A stretch of DNA of 64,000 bases from JAUQQI01 sp040289115. Its GTDB lineage: Bacteria; Chloroflexota; Dehalococcoidia; JAUQQI01. Below are positions 41,287-49,776 of this stretch, one piece after another. The translations under genes were made by a program, and so were the position numbers. Numbering within the stretch: position 1 is the stretch's first letter; every line of letters begins with the position of its first letter. Under the pieces are notes generated by a model. The model searched no databases and was not told the origin of the DNA. It saw only the letters and a list, made by a program, of their open reading frames with translations. The stretch covers positions 1 through 64,000 of the forward strand of contig PSKS01000006.1 of the NCBI GenBank assembly GCA_040289115.1. The letters are read 5' to 3'.

Positions 41287-41913
41287 TTACGGCGGCGTTT
41301 CGGTGGGTGGGGGCGGGGCGGGCTCCTGGCGGACCGGCTCGGCGGCAGGGGTCGGCCGGGGCCGTTCCACCGACCGCACCACGGCCCGAATCTGCCGTGG
41401 TGCCACCCCAAGGCGCTCCGTCAGTACCCGCCGGGCCAGGTCGACGGCCTCCTGGGTCTTCGGACCCACGTCCACATTCGAGTCAAGACGCAGCTCCAGG
41501 TCTAGGTCCACCTGCCGGCCCCGGGGCCGAACCCTCGGCCGGGCCTCCCGGATGCCGGCGACGCTTTCCAGTTCGTATTTAAGTCGCTGGACTATAGCGT
41601 CCACGCTCAGAACGGCCTCCCCCGGCACCCCGGTCAACCTTACCCCCGACGGGCGCCCGGGTAAAAGCTCCAGGACCAGAATGATGAAGGCGATGAAGGC
41701 GAGGAAGCTGCCGAAGAGGAAGAACACCAGCCGCTCCTCAAAGGTGGCCTCGGTGAGGTTTCGGAAGAACTCCCCAAGCCAGTTGCGGGAAAAGTCCGAA
41801 AGGGCGCTTGCCGCCTGAACCGGGGCCACCATCGCCGCCAAAATCGCCAGCAACGTACAACTTATAAACACCAGGAGCAGGAGTATCACAACCACCCGGT
41901 TAAAGACGTTCAC
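41287..41913 (-). CDS. AmaP-like alkaline shock response membrane protein
   Basis: Protein of 208 residues with two N-terminal membrane helices (VVVILLLLVFISCTLLAILAA and LVFFLFGSFLAFIAFIILVL) and an Asp23-like cytoplasmic domain, RLKYELESVAGIREARPRVR to ALQIRAVVRS-type strands. It resembles AmaP, which anchors Asp23 to the membrane in Gram-positive bacteria. An Asp23 partner is not visible next to it. The C-terminal tail is Pro-rich (PVRQEPAPPPPTETPP). The ATG has an AAAGGAGG site. The function in this organism is inferred from family only. Confidence 0.82.
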   Translation of the reverse strand: MNVFNRVVVILLLLVFISCTLLAILAAMVAPVQAASALSDFSRNWLGEFFRNLTEATFEERLVFFLFGSFLAFIAFIILVLELLPGRPSGVRLTGVPGEAVLSVDAIVQRLKYELESVAGIREARPRVRPRGRQVDLDLELRLDSNVDVGPKTQEAVDLARRVLTERLGVAPRQIRAVVRSVERPRPTPAAEPVRQEPAPPPPTETPP

Positions 41914-41924
41914 TTATACCTCCT

Positions 41925-43256
41925 TTAGACGGGATGGGCCACCAGCAGGTCGCCCTCGCAGCCGGTAACCCGGACCCGACGGAGCCGGCCGACAGCGGCC
42001 TCAGTCGCCGGAAACCGCACCCGCAGGTAGTTGTCGGCCAGCCCCTCCCACCAGCGGCCTTCGGGGCCCGCCTCGGCCGGCCCCTCCACGATGACCTCGA
42101 GCACCTGGCCAACCTGGCTTCTCCGGAACGCCGCGGCCGACTCCTCGGCCAGGGCGATAAGCCGCTCGCTCCGGGCCTTCTTTACACCTTCGGAAACCTG
42201 GTCGGGGAAGCGGGCCGCCAGGGTCCCCGGGCGGGGCGAATACCGGAAGACGTGCAGGCCGGCAAACTCCAGCTCCTGGCAGAGTCGATAGGTGGCCTCA
42301 AAGTCGGCCTCCGACTCGCCCGGGAAGCCCACGATGACGTCAGCCGCCACAAAGGCCCCCGGCACCCGGGACCGGATGGCCGCCACCAGCTCCCGGTACT
42401 GCCCCACCGTGTACCGCCGCCGCATCCGGGCCAGCACCCGGTCGCTACCGCTTTGCAGGGGCAGATGGAAGTGGCGGCAGAGCCGCTCGCTGGGGAAAAG
42501 GTCCAGCAGGCGTAGGTCAAAGTCGGCCGGGTCAATGGACGAGAAGCGGATCCGGCGGATTGGTGTCTGCTCCAGGAGGGCACAGACCAGCTCGTAAAAG
42601 TGGGACCGGCCGTCCCATTCCAGGCCGTAAGCCCCGATGCAGACCCCGGTCAGGACCACTTCTTCGAAGCCTGCGGCGGCGAACTGGCGGGTCTTTTCGG
42701 TCAGCTCAGGGAGGGGAACGGATCGGTGCCGCCCCCGGGCCCGGGGAACGATGCAGAAGGCGCAGACGTAATTGCACCCATCCTGAATCTTCAAAAGGGC
42801 CCGGGCATGCCCGGGCCGGTCCGCCCAGGTGTAGGCCGCGGCAGCCAGGTCCCCGAGGCGGGTGGGGACCGGGCCGAACCGCTGCTCCCATTCCCCCAGA
42901 ACGATTTCCGGGAGCCGGTCCTTCTCTCGGTTCGGCACCAGCAGGTCCACCTCGGGCATGGCCAGCAGCTCCCCGGGCGCCACCTGGGCGTAGCAGCCGG
43001 TCACCACCACAATGGCCCCCGGATTGGACCGCTTCAGCTGGCGGATCAGGTGGCGGGCCTTCCGGTCGGCGATGTGGGTCACGGTGCAGGTATTCACCAC
43101 GTAAACGTCGGCCCCATCCTCCGGCTCCACCGGCATCAGGCCGACGGCCGCAAGCCGCCGCTCCAGTTCGTCGGATTCGGCCTGATTCAAGCGGCAGCCA
43201 AGGGTGGCCACCGCGAAACGGCAGAGCCGTTGGGAATTCGGGCTGAACTCACCCAT
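41925..43256 (-). CDS. mtaB: tRNA (N6-threonylcarbamoyladenosine-37 C2)-methylthiotransferase, MtaB type
   Basis: Radical SAM methylthiotransferase of 443 residues. The N-terminal UPF0004 domain has VATLGCRLNQAESDELERRL and VVNTCTVTHIADRK, with VTGCYAQ as the third cluster cysteine. The radical SAM core has ILKIQDGCNYVCAFCIVPRA (CxxxCxxC), followed by a C-terminal TRAM domain (EVIVEGPAEAGPEGRWWEGL). It adds methylthio to t6A37 of tRNA; the MtaB subgroup is favoured over MiaB by the TLGCRLNQ start. It is 11 bp upstream of amaP on the same strand. Confidence 0.93.
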   Translation of the reverse strand: MGEFSPNSQRLCRFAVATLGCRLNQAESDELERRLAAVGLMPVEPEDGADVYVVNTCTVTHIADRKARHLIRQLKRSNPGAIVVVTGCYAQVAPGELLAMPEVDLLVPNREKDRLPEIVLGEWEQRFGPVPTRLGDLAAAAYTWADRPGHARALLKIQDGCNYVCAFCIVPRARGRHRSVPLPELTEKTRQFAAAGFEEVVLTGVCIGAYGLEWDGRSHFYELVCALLEQTPIRRIRFSSIDPADFDLRLLDLFPSERLCRHFHLPLQSGSDRVLARMRRRYTVGQYRELVAAIRSRVPGAFVAADVIVGFPGESEADFEATYRLCQELEFAGLHVFRYSPRPGTLAARFPDQVSEGVKKARSERLIALAEESAAAFRRSQVGQVLEVIVEGPAEAGPEGRWWEGLADNYLRVRFPATEAAVGRLRRVRVTGCEGDLLVAHPV

Positions 43257-43284
43257 CTGTCATCAGTGGGCCTACCAGGGCAGA

Positions 43285-43449
43285 CTAGCCGGCGGGACGC
43301 GAGGCCTGGGGAGCGGCCGGAGACCCCGCGGTCTGGTGGCCCGCCGGCGGCCAGAGGCCGAGGCGCATCAGCCGGCGCCGCTCCTCCAGCTTTTTGCGCT
43401 TCTTGCGGTGCTTGCGGAGCACCTTGCGGTAGCGTTCGCTCATGCCCAT
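43285..43449 (-). CDS. very basic small protein, COX24/bS22-like
   Basis: 54-residue protein with MGMSERYRKVLRKHRKKRKK and ERRRLMRLG, followed by a Pro/Ala tail. The K/R-rich helix with HRKKRKK is reminiscent of the COX24/AURKAIP1 domain found in tiny ribosome-associated proteins such as mycobacterial bS22. This is a suggestion from composition and a short motif, so it could simply be an RNA-binding leader peptide. ATG 43449 has a GGTGAG site. It lies 28 bp upstream of mtaB and codirectional with it. Confidence 0.5.
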   Translation of the reverse strand: MGMSERYRKVLRKHRKKRKKLEERRRLMRLGLWPPAGHQTAGSPAAPQASRPAG

Positions 43450-43625
43450 AGGCCGCTCACCGAAAACAATATAATTGCGCTCCCCGTTGGGAGTCAAATG
43501 GGCCGGCGGGCAACCCCGGAACGGGGAAACATCCGGCCGCCGGTGCGAAAGACAGGCCCGACGGAATGCAGTAGTATCTATAAGGCAAATCCCTTGAAAA
43601 GTCGAGACACCAGAGGGAGGTACCG

Positions 43626-44822
43626 ATGGATCTTTTCGAGAAATGCCGGCAGTTTAGCCGGGCCAGCACCATCCAGCTGGCCCAGGCCCAGCAGATGTAT
43701 CCATACTTCATCCCCCTCCAGTCCCAGGCCGGCCCCGAGGTGGTTATCAACGGCCGCAAGATGCTCATGTTCGGCTCCAACAATTACTTGGGCCTTACCC
43801 AGCACCCCGAGGTCGTGGAGGCCGCCATAAAGGCCGTCGAAAAATACGGCACCAGCTGCACCGGCTCCCGCCTCCTCAACGGCACCCTAGACCTCCACGA
43901 AGAGCTCGAACAGGAGCTTGCTCGCTGGCTTGGAAAGGAAGCCGCCCTGGTGTTCACTACCGGTTTCCAGACCAACCTGGGGGCCATTTCTGCCCTGGTG
44001 GGCCGTCGGGACGTGGCCCTCATCGACCGGGCCGACCACGCCTCCATCGTCGACGCCACCAGGCTCTCCTTCGGCCAGACGGCGCGTTTCAAGCATAACG
44101 ACATGGCGGATCTGGAGCGGCTCCTGGAGCAGTATTCCCCGGACCATGGGGTCCTCATCGTAGTGGACGGCGTCTTCAGCATGGAAGGGGACCTGGCGGA
44201 CCTTCCCCGCATCGTCGAGCTCAAAAGGCGCTATGGTGCCCGGCTCTTCCTGGACGACGCCCACGGCCTTGGTGTGCTCGGTCCCACCGGCCGGGGCACC
44301 GCCGAGCACTTCGGCCTGCTCGATCAGGTGGACGTCATTATGGGGACGTTTTCCAAGTCCTTCGCCTCCACCGGCGGCTTTGTGGCCGGCCCGGCCGACG
44401 TCGTCTGGTACATCAAGCACACCGCCCGCTCCTTCCTTTTCAGCGCTAGCATTCCCCCGGCCTCGGCCGCGGCCGCCTTGGCGGCCCTGCGTATCATCCA
44501 GCGAGAACCGGAGCGGCTGAGGCGGCTCTGGCACAACGCCCGGGTCCTTAAAGAAGGCTTCGAGCGGCTGGGCCTCAGCACGGGCCGCAGTCAGAGCCCC
44601 ATCGTCCCCATCATTCTCGGCGATGAGCTCAAGGTGGGCCGCTTCTGGAAGGGCCTTTTTGACCGGGGCGTCTACGTCAATGCGGCCGTGGCCCCGGCCG
44701 TCACCCCCGGCAGTGAGCTTATCCGAACCAGCTGCATCGCCACCCACACCGACGAACACTTGGAGCGGATGCTGGCGGCCGTGGCCGAGACCGCCCGGGA
44801 AGTGGGCCTGGTCCAGGACTAG
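43626..44822 (+). CDS. alpha-oxoamine synthase, serine palmitoyltransferase-like
   Basis: PLP enzyme of 398 residues condensing an acyl-CoA with an amino acid. The PLP lysine is K244 in GTFSKSFASTGG, and the cofactor-stacking His is in IDRADHASIVDATRL. The N-terminus MYPYFIPLQSQAGPEVVING followed by RKMLMFGSNNYLGLTQHPEV resembles bacterial serine palmitoyltransferase (SPT) more than BioF, Kbl or HemA. SPT makes 3-ketosphinganine, the first step of sphingolipid synthesis. No acyl-carrier-protein gene is beside it. The ATG has a GAGGGAGG site. Three bases separate its stop from the SDR gene. Confidence 0.72.
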   Translation: MDLFEKCRQFSRASTIQLAQAQQMYPYFIPLQSQAGPEVVINGRKMLMFGSNNYLGLTQHPEVVEAAIKAVEKYGTSCTGSRLLNGTLDLHEELEQELARWLGKEAALVFTTGFQTNLGAISALVGRRDVALIDRADHASIVDATRLSFGQTARFKHNDMADLERLLEQYSPDHGVLIVVDGVFSMEGDLADLPRIVELKRRYGARLFLDDAHGLGVLGPTGRGTAEHFGLLDQVDVIMGTFSKSFASTGGFVAGPADVVWYIKHTARSFLFSASIPPASAAAALAALRIIQREPERLRRLWHNARVLKEGFERLGLSTGRSQSPIVPIILGDELKVGRFWKGLFDRGVYVNAAVAPAVTPGSELIRTSCIATHTDEHLERMLAAVAETAREVGLVQD

Positions 44823-44825
44823 GCC

Positions 44826-45809
44826 GTGAGTCCTTCAAAAGTCTGCGTCGTAACCGGCGCAACCGGCTTCATCGGGAGCCACCTGGTCGAGGCCCTGGTC
44901 AGCCGGGGCTGGCGGGTCCGATGCCCGGTCCGCAACCCCGACCGGGCCCGCTGGCTGGCGAGCCTGCCGGTGGAGCTGGTGCGGGCTGACCTCACCCGAC
45001 CGGAGAGCCTCGACGGGGTCTTTGCTGGGGCGGAGGTGGTCTTTCACGTGGCCGGCCTTACCCGGGCCCTGCACCCGCAGGAGTTTTTCCAGATCAATGT
45101 CACCGGCACGGCCAACCTGCTGTCGGCCCTGGGCCGGGCCGGTCGCTCCTGCCGCAAGCTCATCTTTTTGTCAAGCCTGGCCGCCGCCGGCCCTTCCCGT
45201 CCCGGGACGGCCCGAACGGAGGCCGAGCCCCCAAACCCCGTAAGCGTTTACGGCAAGAGCAAGCGGCTGGCCGAGGAGCAGGTTATACGGAACTCCCCGG
45301 TGGAGTGGGTGATCCTGCGCCCCCCCATCGTTTACGGCCCCCGGGACGGCGAGGGACTCCTCTATTTTCGGGTGGTGAAGCTTGGGGTCCGGCCGGTCCT
45401 CTGCACCGAGCGCCGTTTTAGCCTAATTTACGTGGGCGACCTGGTGCGGGGCATTGTGTCGGCGGCCGAGTCGCCCCGGGCCGCCGGGATTTACCACATC
45501 GCCGACCCCACCCCGTACTCCTTTCGCACCCTGGCCACGGCTATCGGGGAGGTGATGGGCCGGCCCGGCCCAACCCTTCCGGCCCCAGGCTGGGCCTTCC
45601 GCCTGGCCGGCGCGGCCGCCGACCTGGTGGCCCAGGTCCGGCACCGGCCCATGGTCTTCAGCTACGATAAGGCGGTGGAGATTACGGCCGGCGACTGGGT
45701 CTGCGACTGCGGCCGGATTGAGGCGGAGCTGGGTTTTAAGACCGAGGTGAGCCTGCACCAGGGGCTTAAACTAACCTACGACTGGTACCGGTCGGTGGGT
45801 TGGTTCTGA
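44826..45809 (+). CDS. NAD-dependent epimerase-type reductase, CerR-like candidate
   Basis: Extended SDR of 327 residues. The cofactor loop is VVTGATGFIGSHLVEALVSR, the Ser is in IFLSSLAAAGPS and the Y-x3-K pair in PVSVYGKSKRLAEEQ. PVRNPDRARW after strand 2 leans toward NADP (Arg pair). It follows the SPT-like gene by three bases. This is like the bacterial ceramide pathway, in which an epimerase-family protein (CerR) reduces the keto group. It could also be an ordinary isoflavone-reductase-like or sugar epimerase. It ends 3 bp before the convergent glycosyltransferase stop. Confidence 0.72.
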   Translation: MSPSKVCVVTGATGFIGSHLVEALVSRGWRVRCPVRNPDRARWLASLPVELVRADLTRPESLDGVFAGAEVVFHVAGLTRALHPQEFFQINVTGTANLLSALGRAGRSCRKLIFLSSLAAAGPSRPGTARTEAEPPNPVSVYGKSKRLAEEQVIRNSPVEWVILRPPIVYGPRDGEGLLYFRVVKLGVRPVLCTERRFSLIYVGDLVRGIVSAAESPRAAGIYHIADPTPYSFRTLATAIGEVMGRPGPTLPAPGWAFRLAGAAADLVAQVRHRPMVFSYDKAVEITAGDWVCDCGRIEAELGFKTEVSLHQGLKLTYDWYRSVGWF

Positions 45810-45812
45810 CGG

Positions 45813-47348
45813 CTATTTTGGAGTCGGAACGTAGTGGCCCCGAGGCCGGTGCCCCAGCAAGTAGGCGGTAGAGGTTCGCAGACCGGCGACGCCCGTGAGA
45901 ATGGGGATATAGAAGGGGAAGACCAGCCAAAAAAGAAACATATCTCGAAAGCCCCGCAGGCCTGGCCGCCCCGGCCCAACCCACTCCGGCTCCGCCAGCA
46001 ACGACCAATAAACCACTAGCCCCAGGAAAGTAACCCCGGTGAGGGTAATGCCCACCACCCAGTTCATCGTCTCCACGCTGTAATACGGGTAAAGGACTGA
46101 ATCGATTAGCTTGGCCGCCGTAAACCCGATCCCTGGGATCAGGGTAAGCAGGTCCCGCTCCAGGCCCGACCAGAGCTTGGCCAGGAGGAGCGGAATATGG
46201 CCGATGCGGGCCGCCTCCACGAACTCGTCCAGGGGCCCTTCCCGCCAGCGGGCGCTCTGCTTAAAAAGGCTCTGGAAGGAGCGGACGTAAGTACGGAGCC
46301 TGGCCAGGGTCGTCGAACGGTCCCCGATGGCCATCACCGGGTAGACCCAGACCGGGATGGGTATCCCCACTACCCGGAAGCGTTCCCCATACCTGGCCCG
46401 GAGCCTAAACTCCACCCCGCTGTCCTGGCTGTGGGAGTTGGTAGGCCAGAAGTCCACGGTGGCGTAAAGGCCCAGAGTTCCGGCCGCGCCGGTAAAGGCG
46501 ATTTCCGGCCGCCGGATCCAGCCCACGGTGTGGGCAGAGGTGGCCAGAGCCGCTAGCCGGCTGTGGAGGGGAGCCTGCCAGTAGTCCAGGGTGAAGAGGA
46601 CCACCGGCTGGTAAAGGTGAAATCGCCGTTCCGGGTCCTCCAGAAAAGTCACCACCAGGGCCGGCAGAAAGTTCGGGTGGAACCGGGTATCCGAATCCAG
46701 GTCCACGATGAGCACCCGCCAGGGATCTTCACCCCGGGCCAGGGCCTCCCGGTAAAGCGCCCGGCCCGCCCAGTGCATGGCCGAGCTGGGACCCGGTAAA
46801 ACATCGGGCTCCTCGGGGTGGGCCAGCTCCCGGATGGGCAGCATACCCGCAAACTCCTCCCGGAGCCGGGCCACCAGGGGCGGGGTAATGGGGTCATTCT
46901 GCTCGGTGCAGTAAACAACTTCGACGTTAACCAGCCGCCCGGTCGCGTCCTTCGGCCAGTTGGAGTCGTAGATGGACTGGACACTGGCCCGGAGCATCCC
47001 GTAGTTGGATTCCCGGTAGGCCCGGATAAGAAAGATGACCTTGAGCCGGCGCCACTCGGGGTGGCCTTCAAGGCGGGAAAGCCAGTCTTCCCGACTGGAG
47101 CGGATTATCCATGGCCGGTTGATGAGGGCGCTCACCCCGTAATAAAAAACCTTGGCCACGAAGACGACGAAGCCGCAGGCTACCACCGCAAGGCCGACGG
47201 TGGGATGGATAAAGGAAAGCCAGACCGGGGCCGTGAGGATAAGCCAGGCCATAAGGCCCGGGTAAGCCTCATAGAAGCGCTGACATAGCCTTTCGGTGGC
47301 CGGCAGGCCGATGGCCCGGAAGAGGGCAGTCAAGTTCAACCCTACCAT
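45813..47348 (-). CDS. membrane glycosyltransferase, family 2-like
   Basis: Glycosyltransferase of 511 residues. Hydrophobic N-terminal segments (GLMAWLILTAPVWLSFIHPT and GLAVVACGFVVFVAKVFYYG) are followed by a GT-A core with a D-x-D-type VLIVDLDSDTRFHPNF metal site, then ATVDFWPTNSHSQDSGVEFR and further membrane helices near the C-terminus (WVVGITLTGVTFLGLVVYW). The sugar donor and acceptor are not predictable. It converges on the SPT/SDR pair, so a glycolipid role is possible but not shown. Confidence 0.82.
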   Translation of the reverse strand: MVGLNLTALFRAIGLPATERLCQRFYEAYPGLMAWLILTAPVWLSFIHPTVGLAVVACGFVVFVAKVFYYGVSALINRPWIIRSSREDWLSRLEGHPEWRRLKVIFLIRAYRESNYGMLRASVQSIYDSNWPKDATGRLVNVEVVYCTEQNDPITPPLVARLREEFAGMLPIRELAHPEEPDVLPGPSSAMHWAGRALYREALARGEDPWRVLIVDLDSDTRFHPNFLPALVVTFLEDPERRFHLYQPVVLFTLDYWQAPLHSRLAALATSAHTVGWIRRPEIAFTGAAGTLGLYATVDFWPTNSHSQDSGVEFRLRARYGERFRVVGIPIPVWVYPVMAIGDRSTTLARLRTYVRSFQSLFKQSARWREGPLDEFVEAARIGHIPLLLAKLWSGLERDLLTLIPGIGFTAAKLIDSVLYPYYSVETMNWVVGITLTGVTFLGLVVYWSLLAEPEWVGPGRPGLRGFRDMFLFWLVFPFYIPILTGVAGLRTSTAYLLGHRPRGHYVPTPK

Positions 47349-47390
47349 CGGCGCTCCTTGATCCGCTTAATTATATCAACTTGCGGACGC

Positions 47391-48566
47391 CTAAGCCGTC
47401 CGGCCACCGGCCAGCCCAAGGCCCAGGGCTAGCAGGCGGCAGGTCCGCTCGGTGGCGTCCTTTAAAAACTCGAAGGCCCGGGCCATCGCCTCGGTCTCGC
47501 CCACAGGTCCTGGCACGATGGGAACGACCGCCCCCACTCCCAGACGGTAGAGCTCTCCGTAGCCCGGCCCGAGCCGCCCCGTAAAGACCACTAGCGGCCG
47601 GCCGTGGGCCCGGGCCCGTTCGGCTAGTCGGGCCGGGGTCTTCCCGAACACGGTCGACCGGTCCACAGCCCCCTCCCCAGTGAAAACCAGGTCGGCCGCG
47701 GCCAGGCGGGCGTCGATCCCGACGGCTTCGAACACCACCTCCGCCCCCGGCCGGATGCGGACGTTGGGCAGAAGGAGGAGGCCAGCCCCCAGGCCCCCCG
47801 CCGCTCCGGCCCCGGGCACTTGGGCCACGTCCCTACCCAGGTCCCGGCGGACGACCTTTGCAAAGTGGGCCAGGGCCTCATCCAGCAGGCCAACCATCTC
47901 AGGCGTCGCCCCCTTTTGGGGTCCGTAGACGGCAGCCGCCCCTTCCGGCCCGCAGAGGGGGTTGGTTACGTCCGACGCCACGGTGATCTCAGCTTCCCCC
48001 AGGCGAGGGTCGAGGCCGGCGGGGTCAATGCGGTCCAGGCTTAGAAGTCCCTGACCCCCGGGCGGAATGGGTCGGCCGTCCCGGTCCAGGAGGGCCATGC
48101 CCAGGGCCTGGAGCATTCCGGCGCCCCCGTCATTCGTTGCACTCCCCCCGATGCCCACGATGAGCCGCCGGAACCCGGCATCGAGGGCCGCCCGGATAAG
48201 CAGGCCGGTACCGTAGGTGGTAGTCACCAGCGGGTTTCGCTCCTCGGGCCGGAGGCGAGCCAGGCCCGAAGTCTGGGCCATCTCCACCACGGCCGTCTGG
48301 CCGTCACCTAGCACCCCGATCTCGGCCTCGATGGGTCGGCCCAGGGGGTCGATGGTCTTTACCCGAAGCTTCCGGCCGCCCGTGGCCAGAACCAGAGCGT
48401 CCACGGTCCCATCACCCCCATCGGCCACAGGCGCCAGGTCTACCTCGGCTTCGGGCCAGACGGCACGAACCCCTTCAGCGATGGCCCGGGCCGCCGCCAG
48501 GGGGGCCAGGGAACCTTTGAAGCCCTGGGGCGCCGCCAGCACCCTAATCGGACGCGACCCGACCAC
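47391..48566 (-). CDS. garK: glycerate kinase, GarK family
   Basis: Phosphorylates glycerate (to 2- or 3-phosphoglycerate), 391 residues. It begins MVGSRPIRVLAAPQGFKGSL with VADGGDGTVDALVLATGG, the GarK signature. IVGIGGSATNDGGAGMLQAL and the C-terminal VFTGEGAVDRSTVFGKTPAR loop bind substrate and ATP. The GTG start overlaps the cinA end by 23 bp. It is the 3' gene of a run with cinA and the Nudix gene. Confidence 0.95.
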   Translation of the reverse strand: MVGSRPIRVLAAPQGFKGSLAPLAAARAIAEGVRAVWPEAEVDLAPVADGGDGTVDALVLATGGRKLRVKTIDPLGRPIEAEIGVLGDGQTAVVEMAQTSGLARLRPEERNPLVTTTYGTGLLIRAALDAGFRRLIVGIGGSATNDGGAGMLQALGMALLDRDGRPIPPGGQGLLSLDRIDPAGLDPRLGEAEITVASDVTNPLCGPEGAAAVYGPQKGATPEMVGLLDEALAHFAKVVRRDLGRDVAQVPGAGAAGGLGAGLLLLPNVRIRPGAEVVFEAVGIDARLAAADLVFTGEGAVDRSTVFGKTPARLAERARAHGRPLVVFTGRLGPGYGELYRLGVGAVVPIVPGPVGETEAMARAFEFLKDATERTCRLLALGLGLAGGRTA

Positions 48567-49776
48567 GGAGGCCCCGCCAGAGGAGGTGGAAGGCGGTCAG
48601 AACGGCCCGGCGTCGGACTTCGGGCCGGCTCATCGGAACCACGAGCCGCTGATAAACGGCCTGCCCTGCTAAGTCGAGGCCCACAAAGGCGGCGCCGGGC
48701 GGCTCGCCCCATCCGCCCAGAGTCTCGTCGCCCACCGTGGCCAAGCCCACCTCCGCCCCGAACTGCTCCCGGGCAGCCGCCGCTAGCTTCAGGGCCAGGT
48801 TTCCGGGGCCGGCTTTCTGAAAAGCCTCGGGGTTAAAGCCAAGACGCGCCAGTTCCGCCGGGCCCGTCAGCACAAGGGCCCCGGCCAGCACGCCCCGGGC
48901 CTCCGGCGGCTCGGAAAGGGCGGCGGCCAGCAGGCCCCCGGTGAGTAGTTCGATGAGCCCCAGCCGCCAGCCCAGCGCCCGGAGGAGGCCCAGGATGGTC
49001 CCCTCCAGCGTATCATCGTCGGTGCCGTAGATGTCCGGTCCCAGCAGGGCCCGGATCTGGGCCTCCACCGGCTTAATCAGGGTCCAGGCGGCCTCGGGAG
49101 TACCGGCCTTGGCCGTGATGCGGATGTGGATGCCATCGGGCTTGGCGTAGGTCGCCACGGTGGGATTGGATGACCTTACCAGGGGCCGAATGACATCTTC
49201 AACCGCCGACTCCCCCCGTCCGACCACCTTAAGGGTTCGGGAGAGGATGGCGGCCGCCCCGGTAAGGCTCCGGAGCCGGGGCTTGACCTCATGCTCCCAC
49301 ATCCGGGTAAGCTCCCGGGGAACCCCCGGCATGGCGACGATGATGCGGCCGTCCTTCTCCACCCACCAACCCGGGGCGGTCCCAATGGGGTTGGGGATCG
49401 GCCGAGCCGATGGGATAAGCATCGCTTGGGTCAGGTTGCGGGGCGGCATCTCCAGACCCCGGGCCGCCCAAAAGGCCCGCTGGGCGGCCTCAAGCTCCGG
49501 GTCGATATAGAGGCTTTCACCCAGCACCCGGGCGATGGCATCCCGGGTCAGGTCGTCCTCCGTCGGCCCCAGCCCCCCACTGAGGATTACCAGGTCCGAC
49601 CGGCCCAGGGCTCTGGAAATCGCCTCGCTGAGCCGGTCCAGGTTGTCCCCAACCTGGCTGACCCAGTAAAGGTCGATGCCCAGCTCGGCCAGCTCCCGGG
49701 CCAGGTACGCCGAGTTGGTATCCACAATCTGCCCCAGGAGGAGCTCGGTTCCAACGGCGATGATCTCAGCCTTCAC
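48544..49776 (-). CDS. cinA: CinA family protein, with weak C-terminal amidase motif
   Basis: Two-domain protein of 410 residues. The N-terminal molybdopterin-binding-like domain has AEIIAVGTELLLGQIVDTNS, VSQVGDNLDRLSEAI and VILSGGLGPTEDDLTRDAIA. The C-terminal PncC/NMN-deamidase domain is recognised, but the usual ESCTGG nucleophile segment reads ELLTGGLLAAALSEPPEARG. The catalytic Ser is missing, so the deamidase is probably inactive or altered. Members clean up damaged nucleotides or deamidate NMN. The GTG start overlaps the Nudix stop (GTGA). Confidence 0.9.
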   Translation of the reverse strand: MKAEIIAVGTELLLGQIVDTNSAYLARELAELGIDLYWVSQVGDNLDRLSEAISRALGRSDLVILSGGLGPTEDDLTRDAIARVLGESLYIDPELEAAQRAFWAARGLEMPPRNLTQAMLIPSARPIPNPIGTAPGWWVEKDGRIIVAMPGVPRELTRMWEHEVKPRLRSLTGAAAILSRTLKVVGRGESAVEDVIRPLVRSSNPTVATYAKPDGIHIRITAKAGTPEAAWTLIKPVEAQIRALLGPDIYGTDDDTLEGTILGLLRALGWRLGLIELLTGGLLAAALSEPPEARGVLAGALVLTGPAELARLGFNPEAFQKAGPGNLALKLAAAAREQFGAEVGLATVGDETLGGWGEPPGAAFVGLDLAGQAVYQRLVVPMSRPEVRRRAVLTAFHLLWRGLRGRVASD

